From the NCBI GenBank assembly GCA_004293725.1, contig REAW01000012.1, forward strand, positions 1 to 64,000: DNA of 64,000 nucleotides, given 5' to 3'. Under the pieces are notes generated by a model. The model was not told the DNA's origin. It saw only the letters and a program-made list of their open reading frames with translations, and ran no database searches. This document shows, one piece after another, positions 18,206 through 27,462 of the stretch; positions within the stretch are counted from its first letter, which is position 1; each line of letters starts with the position of its first letter. The position numbers were made by a program, and so were the translations under genes. Source of the stretch: Curvibacter sp. Lineage in GTDB: Bacteria; Pseudomonadota; Gammaproteobacteria; Burkholderiales; Burkholderiaceae_C.

Positions 18206-19372
18206 CTAGTGGTTGGGCAACTGAGCCTGCAGCAATCGCAGCACATTGCCGCCCATGATGGCGGCCACGTCGGATTCTGAGAAGCCGGCTTCGAGCAAAC
18301 CCTGGGTGATTAACACCAGTCCGGTGGTGTCGAACGAAGCCTCGATGGCACCATCAAAGTCCGAGCCCAGAGCCACATGCTGCACGCCCACTAAATCGGC
18401 GGTGTACCGAATGGCTTTGATGATGGCGGCCGTCTCCAGCCCACACACCGCACCCTCGAAATAACCAATGCCCATGACCCCACCAGTGGCTGCAATGCCC
18501 TTGATATGCGCATCACTGAGGTTGCGAGGGCCCGGGCAGGTGCCTTGGACACCGGTATGCGACACCAACACCGGCCGTTTCGTCATGGCCAACACATCGT
18601 CTATGACCTTGGGGGAGGCATGGGCCAGGTCGATCAGCATGCTTTTCTGCTGCAGTTGCTCCACCACTTGTTTGCCAAACGGCGTCAGCCCGCCTTTCTC
18701 CAGTCCGTGGGCCGAGCCACCCAACTCGTTGTCAAAAAAATGGGTCAAGCCCATGATGCGAAAACCTGCGTCGTACAAAGCTGCGACATTCTCGAGCTTG
18801 CCCTCCAGCGGGTGCAGTCCTTCTGTGGCCAATAGTGCAATCAATTTCCCCCCGGTCGGTGGCTGGCCTTGGGTTAATGCAGCAAGTTCGGCCTGGTTGC
18901 GAACGATCTGCATCCCGCCCGCACTGCCTTTGGCGGCGCGGTGCAGCTTCTCGCTTTGGTACAAGGCCCGCGCCAACAGGCTGTTCCAGGTGGATACAGG
19001 CCATCGCTGGGCCATCATCAGGGCCGTGAGGCTGTCGCTATCGGCAGCGTTGCGCTCGAAGTTCAGGCCCTTGGGGCTTTTGGTCACAGTGCTGAAGACC
19101 TGCAGACTGACCTTGCCTTCTTGCAGGCGGGGTAGGTCGGTGTGGCCGTAGTCGTAGCGTTTGAGCAGGTCCCGCGACCACAACAGCGCATCATCATGCA
19201 GGTCAGCCACAAAGAGCCTGTTATGCAGTGCGGTGGCACGCGCAGCCGCTGTGTAAGGCGGTGGCAAGGCAACGGTATTCGTGTGCCGGTCCACGATGCT
19301 GGGCAAGGTAAAAAACACCCCCAAGCCCAGTGCCACCAACGTTGCAATGGCTATTCCAGTGTTGCGCCGCAT
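18206..19372 (-). CDS. Membrane (renal-type) dipeptidase
   Basis: VADLHDDALLW...ALLATEGLHPLEG...IDLAHASPKVIDDVLAMTKRPVLVSHTG...VALGSDFDGAI. Confidence 0.92.
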   Translation of the reverse strand: MRRNTGIAIATLVALGLGVFFTLPSIVDRHTNTVALPPPYTAAARATALHNRLFVADLHDDALLWSRDLLKRYDYGHTDLPRLQEGKVSLQVFSTVTKSPKGLNFERNAADSDSLTALMMAQRWPVSTWNSLLARALYQSEKLHRAAKGSAGGMQIVRNQAELAALTQGQPPTGGKLIALLATEGLHPLEGKLENVAALYDAGFRIMGLTHFFDNELGGSAHGLEKGGLTPFGKQVVEQLQQKSMLIDLAHASPKVIDDVLAMTKRPVLVSHTGVQGTCPGPRNLSDAHIKGIAATGGVMGIGYFEGAVCGLETAAIIKAIRYTADLVGVQHVALGSDFDGAIEASFDTTGLVLITQGLLEAGFSESDVAAIMGGNVLRLLQAQLPNH

Positions 19373-19422
19373 GTTGTCCCCCGATGTTGCCCCTATAAAC
19401 GGGCATTGGCCCAGTTGGATTA

Positions 19423-19440
19423 GGCGCAAGCAGCTAGCAA
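19423..19440 (+). repeat. Degenerate/partial dispersed repeat copy 4
   Basis: GGCGCAAGCAGCTAGCAA. Confidence 0.35.
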
Positions 19441-19454
19441 AAAAAGAGCAGGGT

Positions 19455-20069
19455 CTACACGCCCAAGAACGCAGCCAAAGCGGCGGTTTCCATGGCGCCG
19501 GCGTGGGTCACGACGGCCCCGGTTTTGAGGTTTTTGGCCACGATGTAGGGGACCGACTCCGCCTTCAGGCTGTTAAAGAGCTCGGTGTTGGCCTTGATGG
19601 TGGCTTCTACCTCTGGCGACATGCTGGTTGGCGAAGGAGTCCCTCCGGTTCCCGCGAGTAGAGACGCTTCGTGTGACGCCATAAACGCTGCAGGGTCGCT
19701 GGCGGACAAGATGGCCGCGCCTTGAGGAGCGCTTTTCCCGTTAATGAATGACACCGGAATCCAGATAAATTTGACCTTGCCCAGCAGGGCCTGGGAGCTG
19801 TTCCACAGGTGGCCACAGTGGGGGCACTGCGGATCAAAGAGTACAAACACGGGGTTGGCGCTCATCAGCGCCCCCACGGTAAAGCCTTTGCCCGCGGTAG
19901 CTACTTTTTCATATGCTTGCGCGGGCGCAATGGCACTGGAGGCGGCTGCAGTGGCGGGGTTGTCGGCCTTGGAGCACGCTGCCAATCCGGCCACGGATGC
20001 GAACAGGGGAAAAGTCAGCAAGTGCAAGCGTTGGCGCTGAACGATGGGCGTAGAGAGAGCTTTCGGCAT
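19455..20069 (-). CDS. DsbG-like thiol:disulfide interchange lipoprotein
   Basis: Lipobox-like LAAC near the N-terminus; VLFDPQCPHCGHLW active site. Confidence 0.82.
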   Translation of the reverse strand: MPKALSTPIVQRQRLHLLTFPLFASVAGLAACSKADNPATAAASSAIAPAQAYEKVATAGKGFTVGALMSANPVFVLFDPQCPHCGHLWNSSQALLGKVKFIWIPVSFINGKSAPQGAAILSASDPAAFMASHEASLLAGTGGTPSPTSMSPEVEATIKANTELFNSLKAESVPYIVAKNLKTGAVVTHAGAMETAALAAFLGV

Positions 20070-20608
20070 AGGTGTTTCGTGTAGGCGTTGGAGATTGGTT
20101 GGGTGCCAGTTTAGGCCCAGTGGGTCCAGCGCAGGTAGAGTCCGCCAGCAGGCGATAGGTTCCCCGTTGGTCAATATGCGGGCACCCTTGGCAAAGGCCC
20201 TGTTGGCGCGGTTTTTGACGCTTTTGAACATAGTTGTCCACAAAGTCACGCACAGTTTTTGGGTGCAACTTGGGATGGACGGAAGGAATTCGCGGGCTTT
20301 GCACGAATGGTTCGTTGTCCCTAGCACAATTTTTTCCTCCATTGGCAAAACAGGTAGTTCGAATTCTCTTGCGTCTTGGCATTGCTTAAAAATGAGGCGC
20401 CATGCGGCAAGCCTTGATGGACGCGGGATTTGCAGCTTGTTCCGGTGGTTATCCACAGTGTTGTCTCCATGAAAATGGGGTAAGTTTTTTTGGCCTTTCG
20501 TCGCGTTTGGAAGCGGTATCGCCCCTTTGTTGTCCTGTGGCCTACTATGATTTCCCAGCCCGCGCAGTTGTTGCCGGGCCGCACACACCAAGATAAGGAT
20601 GCCCCCCA

Positions 20609-21301
20609 ATGACAATGGACCGCCGCCGCGCTGCGTTTGCCGCCCTGTTGCTGCTGAGCACCGCTGTGGTCCAAGCCCAGTTGGTGCAACTTATGGGAAA
20701 CAGTCCTGCACTGGTAGAGGCTGCGGCGCGTGGGCAATGGGGCAAGGTATTGGTGCTGCTGGATGGCGGGGAACCCATTGAGTCACGGGCGGATACGGCG
20801 CGCAGCCGAAACGCTACACCCGTGCTAGCCGCCACCCAAGGCAACCATGTGGAAGTGGTGCGCCTGCTCGTGTCGCGCGGTGCCAACGTGAACGCGCAGG
20901 ATGCGCAGCAAGACAGTGCTTTTCTGCTGGCCAGCGCCAGCGGGTTTACGGACATCGTGCAAATCACCCTCGCCGCCGGTGCCGACGTGACCAGCACCAA
21001 CCGTTATGGTGGCACGGCCCTGATTCCGGCCTGCCACTATGGCCATGTGGACACCGTGCGTTTGCTGTTGACCACTGGTATTGCGGTGGACCATGTCAAC
21101 AACTTGGGCTGGACGGCGCTCTTGGAGGCCGTGATTTTGGGGAGCGGCGGGCTGGCGCATGCAGAGATCGTGCGCATGTTGATCGCCGCCAAAGCCAATG
21201 TGAATCTGGCCGATGCCCAAGGCGTGACACCGTTGCAGCATGCGCTGGCCCGCAAGCACGTGCACGTGGCCGAACTGCTGCGCGACGCCGGGGGGCGCTG
21301 A
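20609..21301 (+). CDS. Ankyrin repeat protein, exported
   Basis: Signal peptide; ATQGNHVEVVRLLVSRGANVNAQD, CHYGHVDTVRLLLTTGIAVDHVNNLGWTALLEA repeats. Confidence 0.9.
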   Translation: MTMDRRRAAFAALLLLSTAVVQAQLVQLMGNSPALVEAAARGQWGKVLVLLDGGEPIESRADTARSRNATPVLAATQGNHVEVVRLLVSRGANVNAQDAQQDSAFLLASASGFTDIVQITLAAGADVTSTNRYGGTALIPACHYGHVDTVRLLLTTGIAVDHVNNLGWTALLEAVILGSGGLAHAEIVRMLIAAKANVNLADAQGVTPLQHALARKHVHVAELLRDAGGR

Positions 21302-21687
21302 TGGTCATGTACATCGGCGAGCTGGCCACTCAGGCCGGAGCTACGCCCAAGGCCATCCGTCTCTACGAATCACTGGGGTTATTGGGCCGCGTGCAGCGCG
21401 TGGGCAAGTACCGAATTTATACGGAGCAACATGTGGTGCAGGTACGCCTGATCAAGCAAGCGCAGGCCATGGGCTTCCGGTTGGCCGAGGTGGCACCGGC
21501 TATGCAGGGCCGCAGGACAGAGCCTGACTGGGCCACCCTGGCCCTGCAGGTCGACCAACGCCGCGTGGATATCGCGCAAGAAGTTGCACGCCTGCAGGCG
21601 CTGGATGTGCAGTTGGCAGCCATCAACATCGAAATCCGCGCCTGTGCTGAATTGTCGCAATCTCCCCCTCTTTCGCCTTGCGCTTGA
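21301..21687 (+). CDS. MerR family transcriptional regulator
   Basis: MYIGELATQAGATPKAIRLYESLGLLGRVQRVGKYRIYTEQHV. Confidence 0.92.
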   Translation: MVMYIGELATQAGATPKAIRLYESLGLLGRVQRVGKYRIYTEQHVVQVRLIKQAQAMGFRLAEVAPAMQGRRTEPDWATLALQVDQRRVDIAQEVARLQALDVQLAAINIEIRACAELSQSPPLSPCA

Positions 21688-21747
21688 CTCTGCCCCTAAG
21701 GGCAGACATATGTTCGTGGTTCTTTCCTCCTTAGATAGACCGTAACC

Positions 21748-22338
21748 ATGAATCCATCCACTGGCAAGAATGTTCTCGTGATCTTGGGCCACTCCGGCCA
21801 CAACACCTGGAGCGGCGCACTTGCAGATGCGTATGCCGAATCCGCCCGCGCTGCGGGCCACACGGTGCGTGTATTGCATCTGGCCGATCTGAAATATGAC
21901 CCCCTCCTGCATGGCAGCAACCCGCACCACCAGCCACTGGAGCCGGATTTGCTGGCAGCACAAGACAGCATGGCCTGGGCCCAGCACATGGCCTGGGTGT
22001 TTCCGGTGTGGTGGGGCGGCGTGCCTGCGTTGCTCAAAGGCTTTTTGGACCGCACCTTCACCTCCGGCTATGCCTTCAAGTTCAACGCAGGCTCGCCGTT
22101 TCCAGTGCCGTTGCTGAAGGGACGCACAGCCCATCTGCTGGTTCCCATGGATACACCACCGTGGTACTTCCGCTGGTTCTATCGCATGCCAGCCATCCAC
22201 CAGATGCGCAGGACCACCCTGGAGTTTTGTGGCATCCAGGTCCGCAAGACCCTGTTGATGGGCCCGGTGATCAGCTCCACCCCGGAGCGCCGCAAGCATT
22301 GGCTGGGCCAAGCACAGGCACTGGCGGGGCGTATCTAA
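21748..22338 (+). CDS. NAD(P)H-dependent oxidoreductase (flavodoxin-like fold)
   Basis: NVLVILGHSG...ADLKYDPLLHG...HMAWVFPVWWGGVPALLKGFLDRTFTSGYAF. Confidence 0.9.
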   Translation: MNPSTGKNVLVILGHSGHNTWSGALADAYAESARAAGHTVRVLHLADLKYDPLLHGSNPHHQPLEPDLLAAQDSMAWAQHMAWVFPVWWGGVPALLKGFLDRTFTSGYAFKFNAGSPFPVPLLKGRTAHLLVPMDTPPWYFRWFYRMPAIHQMRRTTLEFCGIQVRKTLLMGPVISSTPERRKHWLGQAQALAGRI

Positions 22339-22366
22339 CCTGGGTTTGACCTGCGAGGGAGAGAGA

Positions 22367-22693
22367 TTACTCTTCCAGAAAATCGCCTGCAGTAGGCGTC
22401 TCGCTCGGGTCGCGCGCCTTGCGCACACCGTGTTTGGCCAATATTTCTACATAAAACTGCGTGCCGCCGCTCTGGACCACGGCATCAATCAGCTTGGTAA
22501 GTTCGGCCAAGTGGGCGGTGTGTGCCGCCTCTTTAGTGGCGCCAAAGCGGCAGTCAAAGTCCCAAAAATCCACACCTTCTGGCAGGGCGCGGCGGCGTTC
22601 GCGCTTCACGTATTTGCGGATCTCGTGCTTGGTAGCTTCGAGCAAACGCTCAGGGTGTTTGCCTTCGACGGCGAGGGTAAATGTCTTTTTCAT
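22367..22693 (-). CDS. DUF6172-like conserved protein
   Basis: 108 aa: KKTFTLAVEGKHPERLLEATKHEIRKYVKRERRRALPEGVDFWDFDCRFG. Confidence 0.7.
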   Translation of the reverse strand: MKKTFTLAVEGKHPERLLEATKHEIRKYVKRERRRALPEGVDFWDFDCRFGATKEAAHTAHLAELTKLIDAVVQSGGTQFYVEILAKHGVRKARDPSETPTAGDFLEE

Positions 22694-22737
22694 GCGGTTC
22701 CTGGGCCTTTTGCGGCGGGTGGGCGATGATACGCCCC

Positions 22738-23334
22738 ATGCAGGAACGCCACCCCACCCCCGACAAAGACACCATTGCCTTGTTGCCGCCGTTTGAGCGC
22801 CTGGGGCTGGACCGTATCACCCTGGTAAGCACGGGTATACAGGCCCAAGAGGCCTTCGCAGCCCTTACCGACACGCCCGCCTGGGGGTTTGACACCGAAT
22901 CCAAACCCACCTTCAAGGTGGGTGAAGTGTCCGATGGACCCCATATCTTGCAGCTGGCCACACCTGCGCGGGCCTGGGTTTTTCAGCTCATGGACCCAGC
23001 CTGCAGCGCCGTGGCGGCCGAATTGCTGGCGCAGGAAGGCATTGCCAAGGCCGGCTTTGGGCTGGGGGATGACAAAAAACGCATTGTGAGCAAGCTGGGG
23101 GTCGAGCCACGGGGCATTCTGGAGCTCAACACGGTGTTCCGTGAACGCGGCTACCGCAAAGACATGGGCGTGAAGGGCGCCGTGGCCGTGTTGTTTAACC
23201 AGCGCTTCATGAAGTCCAAAAAAGCAGCCACCAGCAACTGGGCCAATGCGCGGTTGACCGAGTCTCAATTGGTCTACGCCGCCAATGACGCCTATGCGGC
23301 CATTCGCGTGTTCCATGCGCTAGATCTGGCTTGA
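22738..23334 (+). CDS. 3'-5' exonuclease (RNase D/WRN-like fold)
   Basis: WGFDTESKPTF...LGDDKKRIVSKLG...GVKGAVAVLFNQRFMKSKKAATSNWANARLTESQLVYAANDAYAAIRVF. Confidence 0.9.
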   Translation: MQERHPTPDKDTIALLPPFERLGLDRITLVSTGIQAQEAFAALTDTPAWGFDTESKPTFKVGEVSDGPHILQLATPARAWVFQLMDPACSAVAAELLAQEGIAKAGFGLGDDKKRIVSKLGVEPRGILELNTVFRERGYRKDMGVKGAVAVLFNQRFMKSKKAATSNWANARLTESQLVYAANDAYAAIRVFHALDLA

Positions 23335-23354
23335 GGGGCAGGCCAAGGTGGCGC

Positions 23355-23603
23355 TCAATGCACCACAAACTCGTAGGCTACTTCCTCGCTCTCCACCATG
23401 TCCAGAATGTCATTGAGTTCGTCTTCGCTCTCGGTGCTGGACCAGGTTTCTTCCGGGTTGGTGGAAAACAAAGGTTCGATGGCCATGTCCAGGAACTGAC
23501 CGTCGGGCATCTTGAGCACCGGCGTGCCCTCTGAGGTTTCGACCAGCTCCCAGTCATCGGGTACGGACATTTCGAGCTGGATGGTGACGAGGAGTTTTTT
23601 CAT
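23355..23603 (-). CDS. Hypothetical acidic protein
   Basis: 82 aa ORF between annotated genes, no overlap. Confidence 0.55.
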   Translation of the reverse strand: MKKLLVTIQLEMSVPDDWELVETSEGTPVLKMPDGQFLDMAIEPLFSTNPEETWSSTESEDELNDILDMVESEEVAYEFVVH

Positions 23604-23664
23604 GAATTTCCTTGGTTGCTAAGGCGGTGAGGGTAACCGACCCTGCATTCAATCGCTCGGAATT

Positions 23665-24279
23665 TCAGCGGCCTGGGTTGCTGCCCCACACCAACAACAA
23701 GTTGTTGGCCGGCAGCGCATGGCGTGCCTGCAATTGCAGGCCGGCAAGGGCTGCTTCGTTTTGCACGTCATCCAGTTGGCGAATGCCAAAACTTGCATCG
23801 TGCGCGCGCAAGCTCTGGTCGAACTCGAGGTTGCTGGCAGTTGGCGGCACAGCAGTCTCAAAGTAGGGGCCGTAGGTCACCAGCACGCCGCTGGGCGTGA
23901 GGTGGCGAGCAGCTCCCCGCATGAGTGCACCGCAGGCGGCCCACGGGGCAATGTGGAGCATGTTGATACACAGCACCAGGTCGTAAGGCGTCGCTTCGGC
24001 AAACCACGGCTCTTTGCACACGTCCAGCGTTTGTGCTTCCAGCACATTGTCCAGTTCTGCTTCGGCTACCCGTACTTCAATGTTGTAAAGCGCACCGCGG
24101 TGCACTTCGGTGGGTTGCCAGGTCCAGCCCGGCAATTGCTGGGCAAACCATTGCACGTGTTGCCCTGTGCCAGAGGCAATTTCCAAAGCACGTCCTTGCA
24201 CAGGCAGCAAGGTGCGCAGGGTGTCCAGAATCGGATGCTTGTTGCGATCTGCGGAAGGGCTAAAGTCGGGTTGCGACAT
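23665..24279 (-). CDS. DUF938-like class I SAM-dependent methyltransferase
   Basis: NKHPILDTLRTLLPVQGRALEIASGTGQHVQWFAQQLPGWTWQPTE. Confidence 0.88.
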   Translation of the reverse strand: MSQPDFSPSADRNKHPILDTLRTLLPVQGRALEIASGTGQHVQWFAQQLPGWTWQPTEVHRGALYNIEVRVAEAELDNVLEAQTLDVCKEPWFAEATPYDLVLCINMLHIAPWAACGALMRGAARHLTPSGVLVTYGPYFETAVPPTASNLEFDQSLRAHDASFGIRQLDDVQNEAALAGLQLQARHALPANNLLLVWGSNPGR

Positions 24280-24349
24280 GGTCAGAGTTTTCTACGGTGA
24301 TGCAAGGGGGGGGTAAGGCAAAGCGCTTTGCCAGGACCCGCAGGTGGGC

Positions 24350-25186
24350 TTAATTGGCGCTGATGTCTGCCGCCACCACGTCGGAAGGGTAATGTTTTTC
24401 AAACGATGCACGCAAACTGCCATCCTTGGAAGCGCGAATCAGTTGGTTGCGCAGCAAATCGAGGTCTGGCTGGCTCAGGGTCCGGGACGACAAGTAGGCG
24501 CCCACCTTGGACCTGGGCAGGCCTTTTAAAGGGGTGTAGTTGAATTCGCCCGTCTGGACGCCCGCTGACACAACCTGCAATGCCGAATACAAGAGTGTGG
24601 GCGGCAAGATGGTGAAATCTACCCGCCCTATACGCAGCATGCGGCCTATGGTCTCCAAGTCGTTGACGAAGTCCACCCGGTTCTGGGTCAATAGTTCGCG
24701 CACCAGCGCATCGTATTCATCGCCCCAGCTGTAGCTGCGCACCAGTGCGGCACGCATGTCCGTGCGGCCCAGCAAAAGACGTACATCTTTTGGCACATTG
24801 GGCACGCTTTGCAAGGTAATGAGCGCTGGGGTCAGGTTTACCAGATGAACAAACTGGGCTTTTTGGTCCCGCTCGGCATTTTGGGAGGCTGGCAACAGCA
24901 TGTCCGCTTGGTGGGTGGCAAAAACCATCGAGTCCGCACGGGCGCGGGGTACCACCGGAAATTGAAAAAAGCACCCGGCCTTGCGGCCCACCTCGCGCAG
25001 CCACTCGGGGTAAACGCCCAATACGAGGTCATCGACTACTTTGACATTGAAGCCGGTAGGAGCCGCTGGCACCACGATGACCCGAGAGCACTCTGCCCAC
25101 ACCGAGGTACCACTCAAACTTAGGAGTGCACACACCGCCCATGCCTTTCTACGCAAGCAGCGCCAAAAAAGTGATGTGAGTGCCAT
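24350..25186 (-). CDS. Periplasmic substrate-binding (SBP_bac_3-like) protein
   Basis: Signal peptide; VLGVYPEWLREVGRKAGCFFQFPVVPRARADSMV... Confidence 0.78.
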   Translation of the reverse strand: MALTSLFWRCLRRKAWAVCALLSLSGTSVWAECSRVIVVPAAPTGFNVKVVDDLVLGVYPEWLREVGRKAGCFFQFPVVPRARADSMVFATHQADMLLPASQNAERDQKAQFVHLVNLTPALITLQSVPNVPKDVRLLLGRTDMRAALVRSYSWGDEYDALVRELLTQNRVDFVNDLETIGRMLRIGRVDFTILPPTLLYSALQVVSAGVQTGEFNYTPLKGLPRSKVGAYLSSRTLSQPDLDLLRNQLIRASKDGSLRASFEKHYPSDVVAADISAN

Positions 25187-25238
25187 GCAGTGACTATACA
25201 GAGTTGCCCATCAAATACTAGCGGTATTGCACCGCACA

Positions 25239-25481
25239 TCAGGCCAGCAGAAAAGGCGCAAGACGGGCGCTCACGGCCTGTGCATCGGGTGCCTCAAACT
25301 GCATGTTGTGTTGTTCTGTCAAAGGCCCGCCGCCGGGGACCACACCGCTGCTGTCTTCGTACCCCACCGCCTTGAATTTCCACACTGCGCCCACGCGTTT
25401 GAGGTTGCCCAGATGAGCGCCGGCGGGCGTGTGCACTCCGTGCACATCGGCGTTTACGGGAACGAGGTGGAGTTCAATCAT
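25239..25481 (-). CDS. Hypothetical protein
   Basis: 80 aa ORF MIELHLVPVNADVHGVHTPAGAHLGNLKRVGAVWKFKAVGYE. Confidence 0.5.
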   Translation of the reverse strand: MIELHLVPVNADVHGVHTPAGAHLGNLKRVGAVWKFKAVGYEDSSGVVPGGGPLTEQHNMQFEAPDAQAVSARLAPFLLA

Positions 25482-25532
25482 GGGGAGTGGGCGCTTACCC
25501 GTATGCTTGTGCTTTTCTGAACGCCAGGATGA

Positions 25533-26414
25533 ATGATGAAGCGAATTTTATGGGCATGTTGCCTGGTGCTGAGCAACGCTGTGGCTATGGCGCAGGCGCC
25601 CGTGCCCTTGCTGTGGAAAGTCAGCGATGCGGACAACAGCCTGTACCTGCTGGGCTCCTTTCACATGCTCAAAGCGAGCGACTATCCTCTGGAGCCCCGC
25701 GTGGAGGCTACCCTTGCCGATGTTCAGCAAGTCTTTTTTGAAGTGGCTCCCCAAGAAATGTCAGACCCCAGCTTGCCCGCCAAAATGATGCAAGCAGCCA
25801 CCCGCACCGATGGCAAAACCCTGCAACAAGTCGTGTCGCCCAGCACCTGGCGAGCGCTGCAGCAATATGCGAACAAAAACCAAATGGACGTGTCCGTGCT
25901 TCAGGGCCTCAAGCCCTGGTTTGTGGGCGTGCTGCTCGCACTGTCAGAAGGTCAAAAGCTAGGCCTGGACCCCGCTTTGGGGCTGGACAAATACCTCATG
26001 GAGCGCGCCGCCAAAGCGGGCAAGCCCGCGCAGGGTTTGGAAACGGCGGATGCGCAAATCACCATGCTCGACAGCCTGGACGCCACCCTGCAAGATGACT
26101 TCTTGCAAGACACTCTGCGTGAAATGGGCGATTTCAAAGGCCAGTTTGAGGCGCTGCACGCCGCCTGGCGCCAGGGTAATGTCGCCGACCTGGAGCGTAC
26201 GGCCTTGGCGCCTATGCGTGACCAATACCCCGTGCTCTACCAGCGTGTCAATGTGGACCGCAACAAGGCGTGGTTGCCGCAACTCGAGGCCCTGCTGCGC
26301 AACCCGAACCGCCACAATGTGTTGGTAGTGGTGGGTGCGCTGCACCTGGTGGGCAATGACGGCTTGGTGCGCATGCTGGCTGACAAGGGTTTGCGGGTGG
26401 AGCGCCTGCGCTAG
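25533..26414 (+). CDS. TraB/GumN family protein
   Basis: PLLWKVSDADNSLYLLGSFHMLKASDYPLEPRVEATLADVQQVFFEVAP...VLVVVGALHLVGNDGLVRMLADKGLRVERL. Confidence 0.92.
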   Translation: MMKRILWACCLVLSNAVAMAQAPVPLLWKVSDADNSLYLLGSFHMLKASDYPLEPRVEATLADVQQVFFEVAPQEMSDPSLPAKMMQAATRTDGKTLQQVVSPSTWRALQQYANKNQMDVSVLQGLKPWFVGVLLALSEGQKLGLDPALGLDKYLMERAAKAGKPAQGLETADAQITMLDSLDATLQDDFLQDTLREMGDFKGQFEALHAAWRQGNVADLERTALAPMRDQYPVLYQRVNVDRNKAWLPQLEALLRNPNRHNVLVVVGALHLVGNDGLVRMLADKGLRVERLR

Positions 26415-26486
26415 GGAGCCCGGGCCGCCGCCGCATGAATGCGGTGCAACGATGCAATGGTTTTGGGCCTGTACCATCCTGCTCCT

Positions 26487-27410
26487 ATGAACATTTCCCC
26501 TTTTTATCCCATCGGAACTCCCGGCCAGGCTTGGGCCTCCGCCGAACGCGCCTTGTGGCGCGCGCGCCAGATGCGCCAGCGCAGCTACGCCGAGGATGTA
26601 TTGACGGCAGTCGAGCGGCTGGGCGACCGTTTTGATGTGGAGAGTTATGGCGAGGTGATATACGGAGACGAAAGCTTTGTGCTCCAGGCCATCCGCAGTC
26701 GCCACTGGAATGCCACCTTGCCTACCGTGCTGGTGACTGGCGGTGTGCACGGCTATGAGACCAGCGGTGTCCATGGTGCGCTGCACTTTCTGGATGCGCA
26801 GGCGGACGAGTACGCGGGCCGTGTGAACCTGCTGGTGGCGCCCTGTGTGAGCCCGTGGGCCTACGAACGCATCCAGCGCTGGAACCATGACGCGCTGGAC
26901 CCCAACCGCAACTTCCGCCCCAACAGCCCGGCACAAGAGTCTGCCGCACTCATGCGCCTGGTGGCACCAATGTATGGCCAGTTTGCCGCCCATATTGATT
27001 TGCACGAAACCACCGATACCGACGAAAGTGAATACCGCCCTGCGGTGGCCGCACGCGACGGCGAGCCTTTTGAGCCTGGCACCATTCCCGACGGTTTTTA
27101 TGTAGTGGATGACACCGCCAACCCCCAGCCTGAATTTCAGGCCGCCATTGTTGCGGCGGTTCAGCGTGTGACCCACATCGCCCCTTCGGATGCACAAGAC
27201 TGCCTCATTGGGTCACCGCAGGTGGCGCATGGCGTAATTCACTACGCCATGGCCGAGCTGGGCCTGTGTGCCAGCATTACTGGCGCTCGTTACACCTGCA
27301 CAACCGAGGCTTACCCTGACAGCCCGACTGCCACACCAGCCCAATGCATAGATGCGCAAGTAGCAGCGGTATGTGCAGCAGTAGAGTTTGTGGGGAATAA
27401 ATGGCGGTAG
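26487..27410 (+). CDS. M14 family (succinylglutamate desuccinylase-like) metallocarboxypeptidase
   Basis: VLVTGGVHGYETSGVHGALHFL...HDALDPNRNFRP...AAHIDLHETTDTDESEY. Confidence 0.9.
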   Translation: MNISPFYPIGTPGQAWASAERALWRARQMRQRSYAEDVLTAVERLGDRFDVESYGEVIYGDESFVLQAIRSRHWNATLPTVLVTGGVHGYETSGVHGALHFLDAQADEYAGRVNLLVAPCVSPWAYERIQRWNHDALDPNRNFRPNSPAQESAALMRLVAPMYGQFAAHIDLHETTDTDESEYRPAVAARDGEPFEPGTIPDGFYVVDDTANPQPEFQAAIVAAVQRVTHIAPSDAQDCLIGSPQVAHGVIHYAMAELGLCASITGARYTCTTEAYPDSPTATPAQCIDAQVAAVCAAVEFVGNKWR

Positions 27411-27424
27411 GCCAATAAGCGTAT

Positions 27425-27452
27425 GCGCTGGCAGCTATTCAATGTATAGCAA
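27425..27452 (+). repeat. Dispersed palindromic repeat copy 5
   Basis: GCGCTGGCAGCTATTCAATGTATAGCAA. Confidence 0.6.
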
Positions 27453-27462
27453 TTCAGAGAAG

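Noticed and set aside
20234-20457. Chromosomal replication origin
   Set aside because: Only two DnaA-box-like sequences, no dnaA/dnaN nearby and no obvious AT-rich unwinding element.
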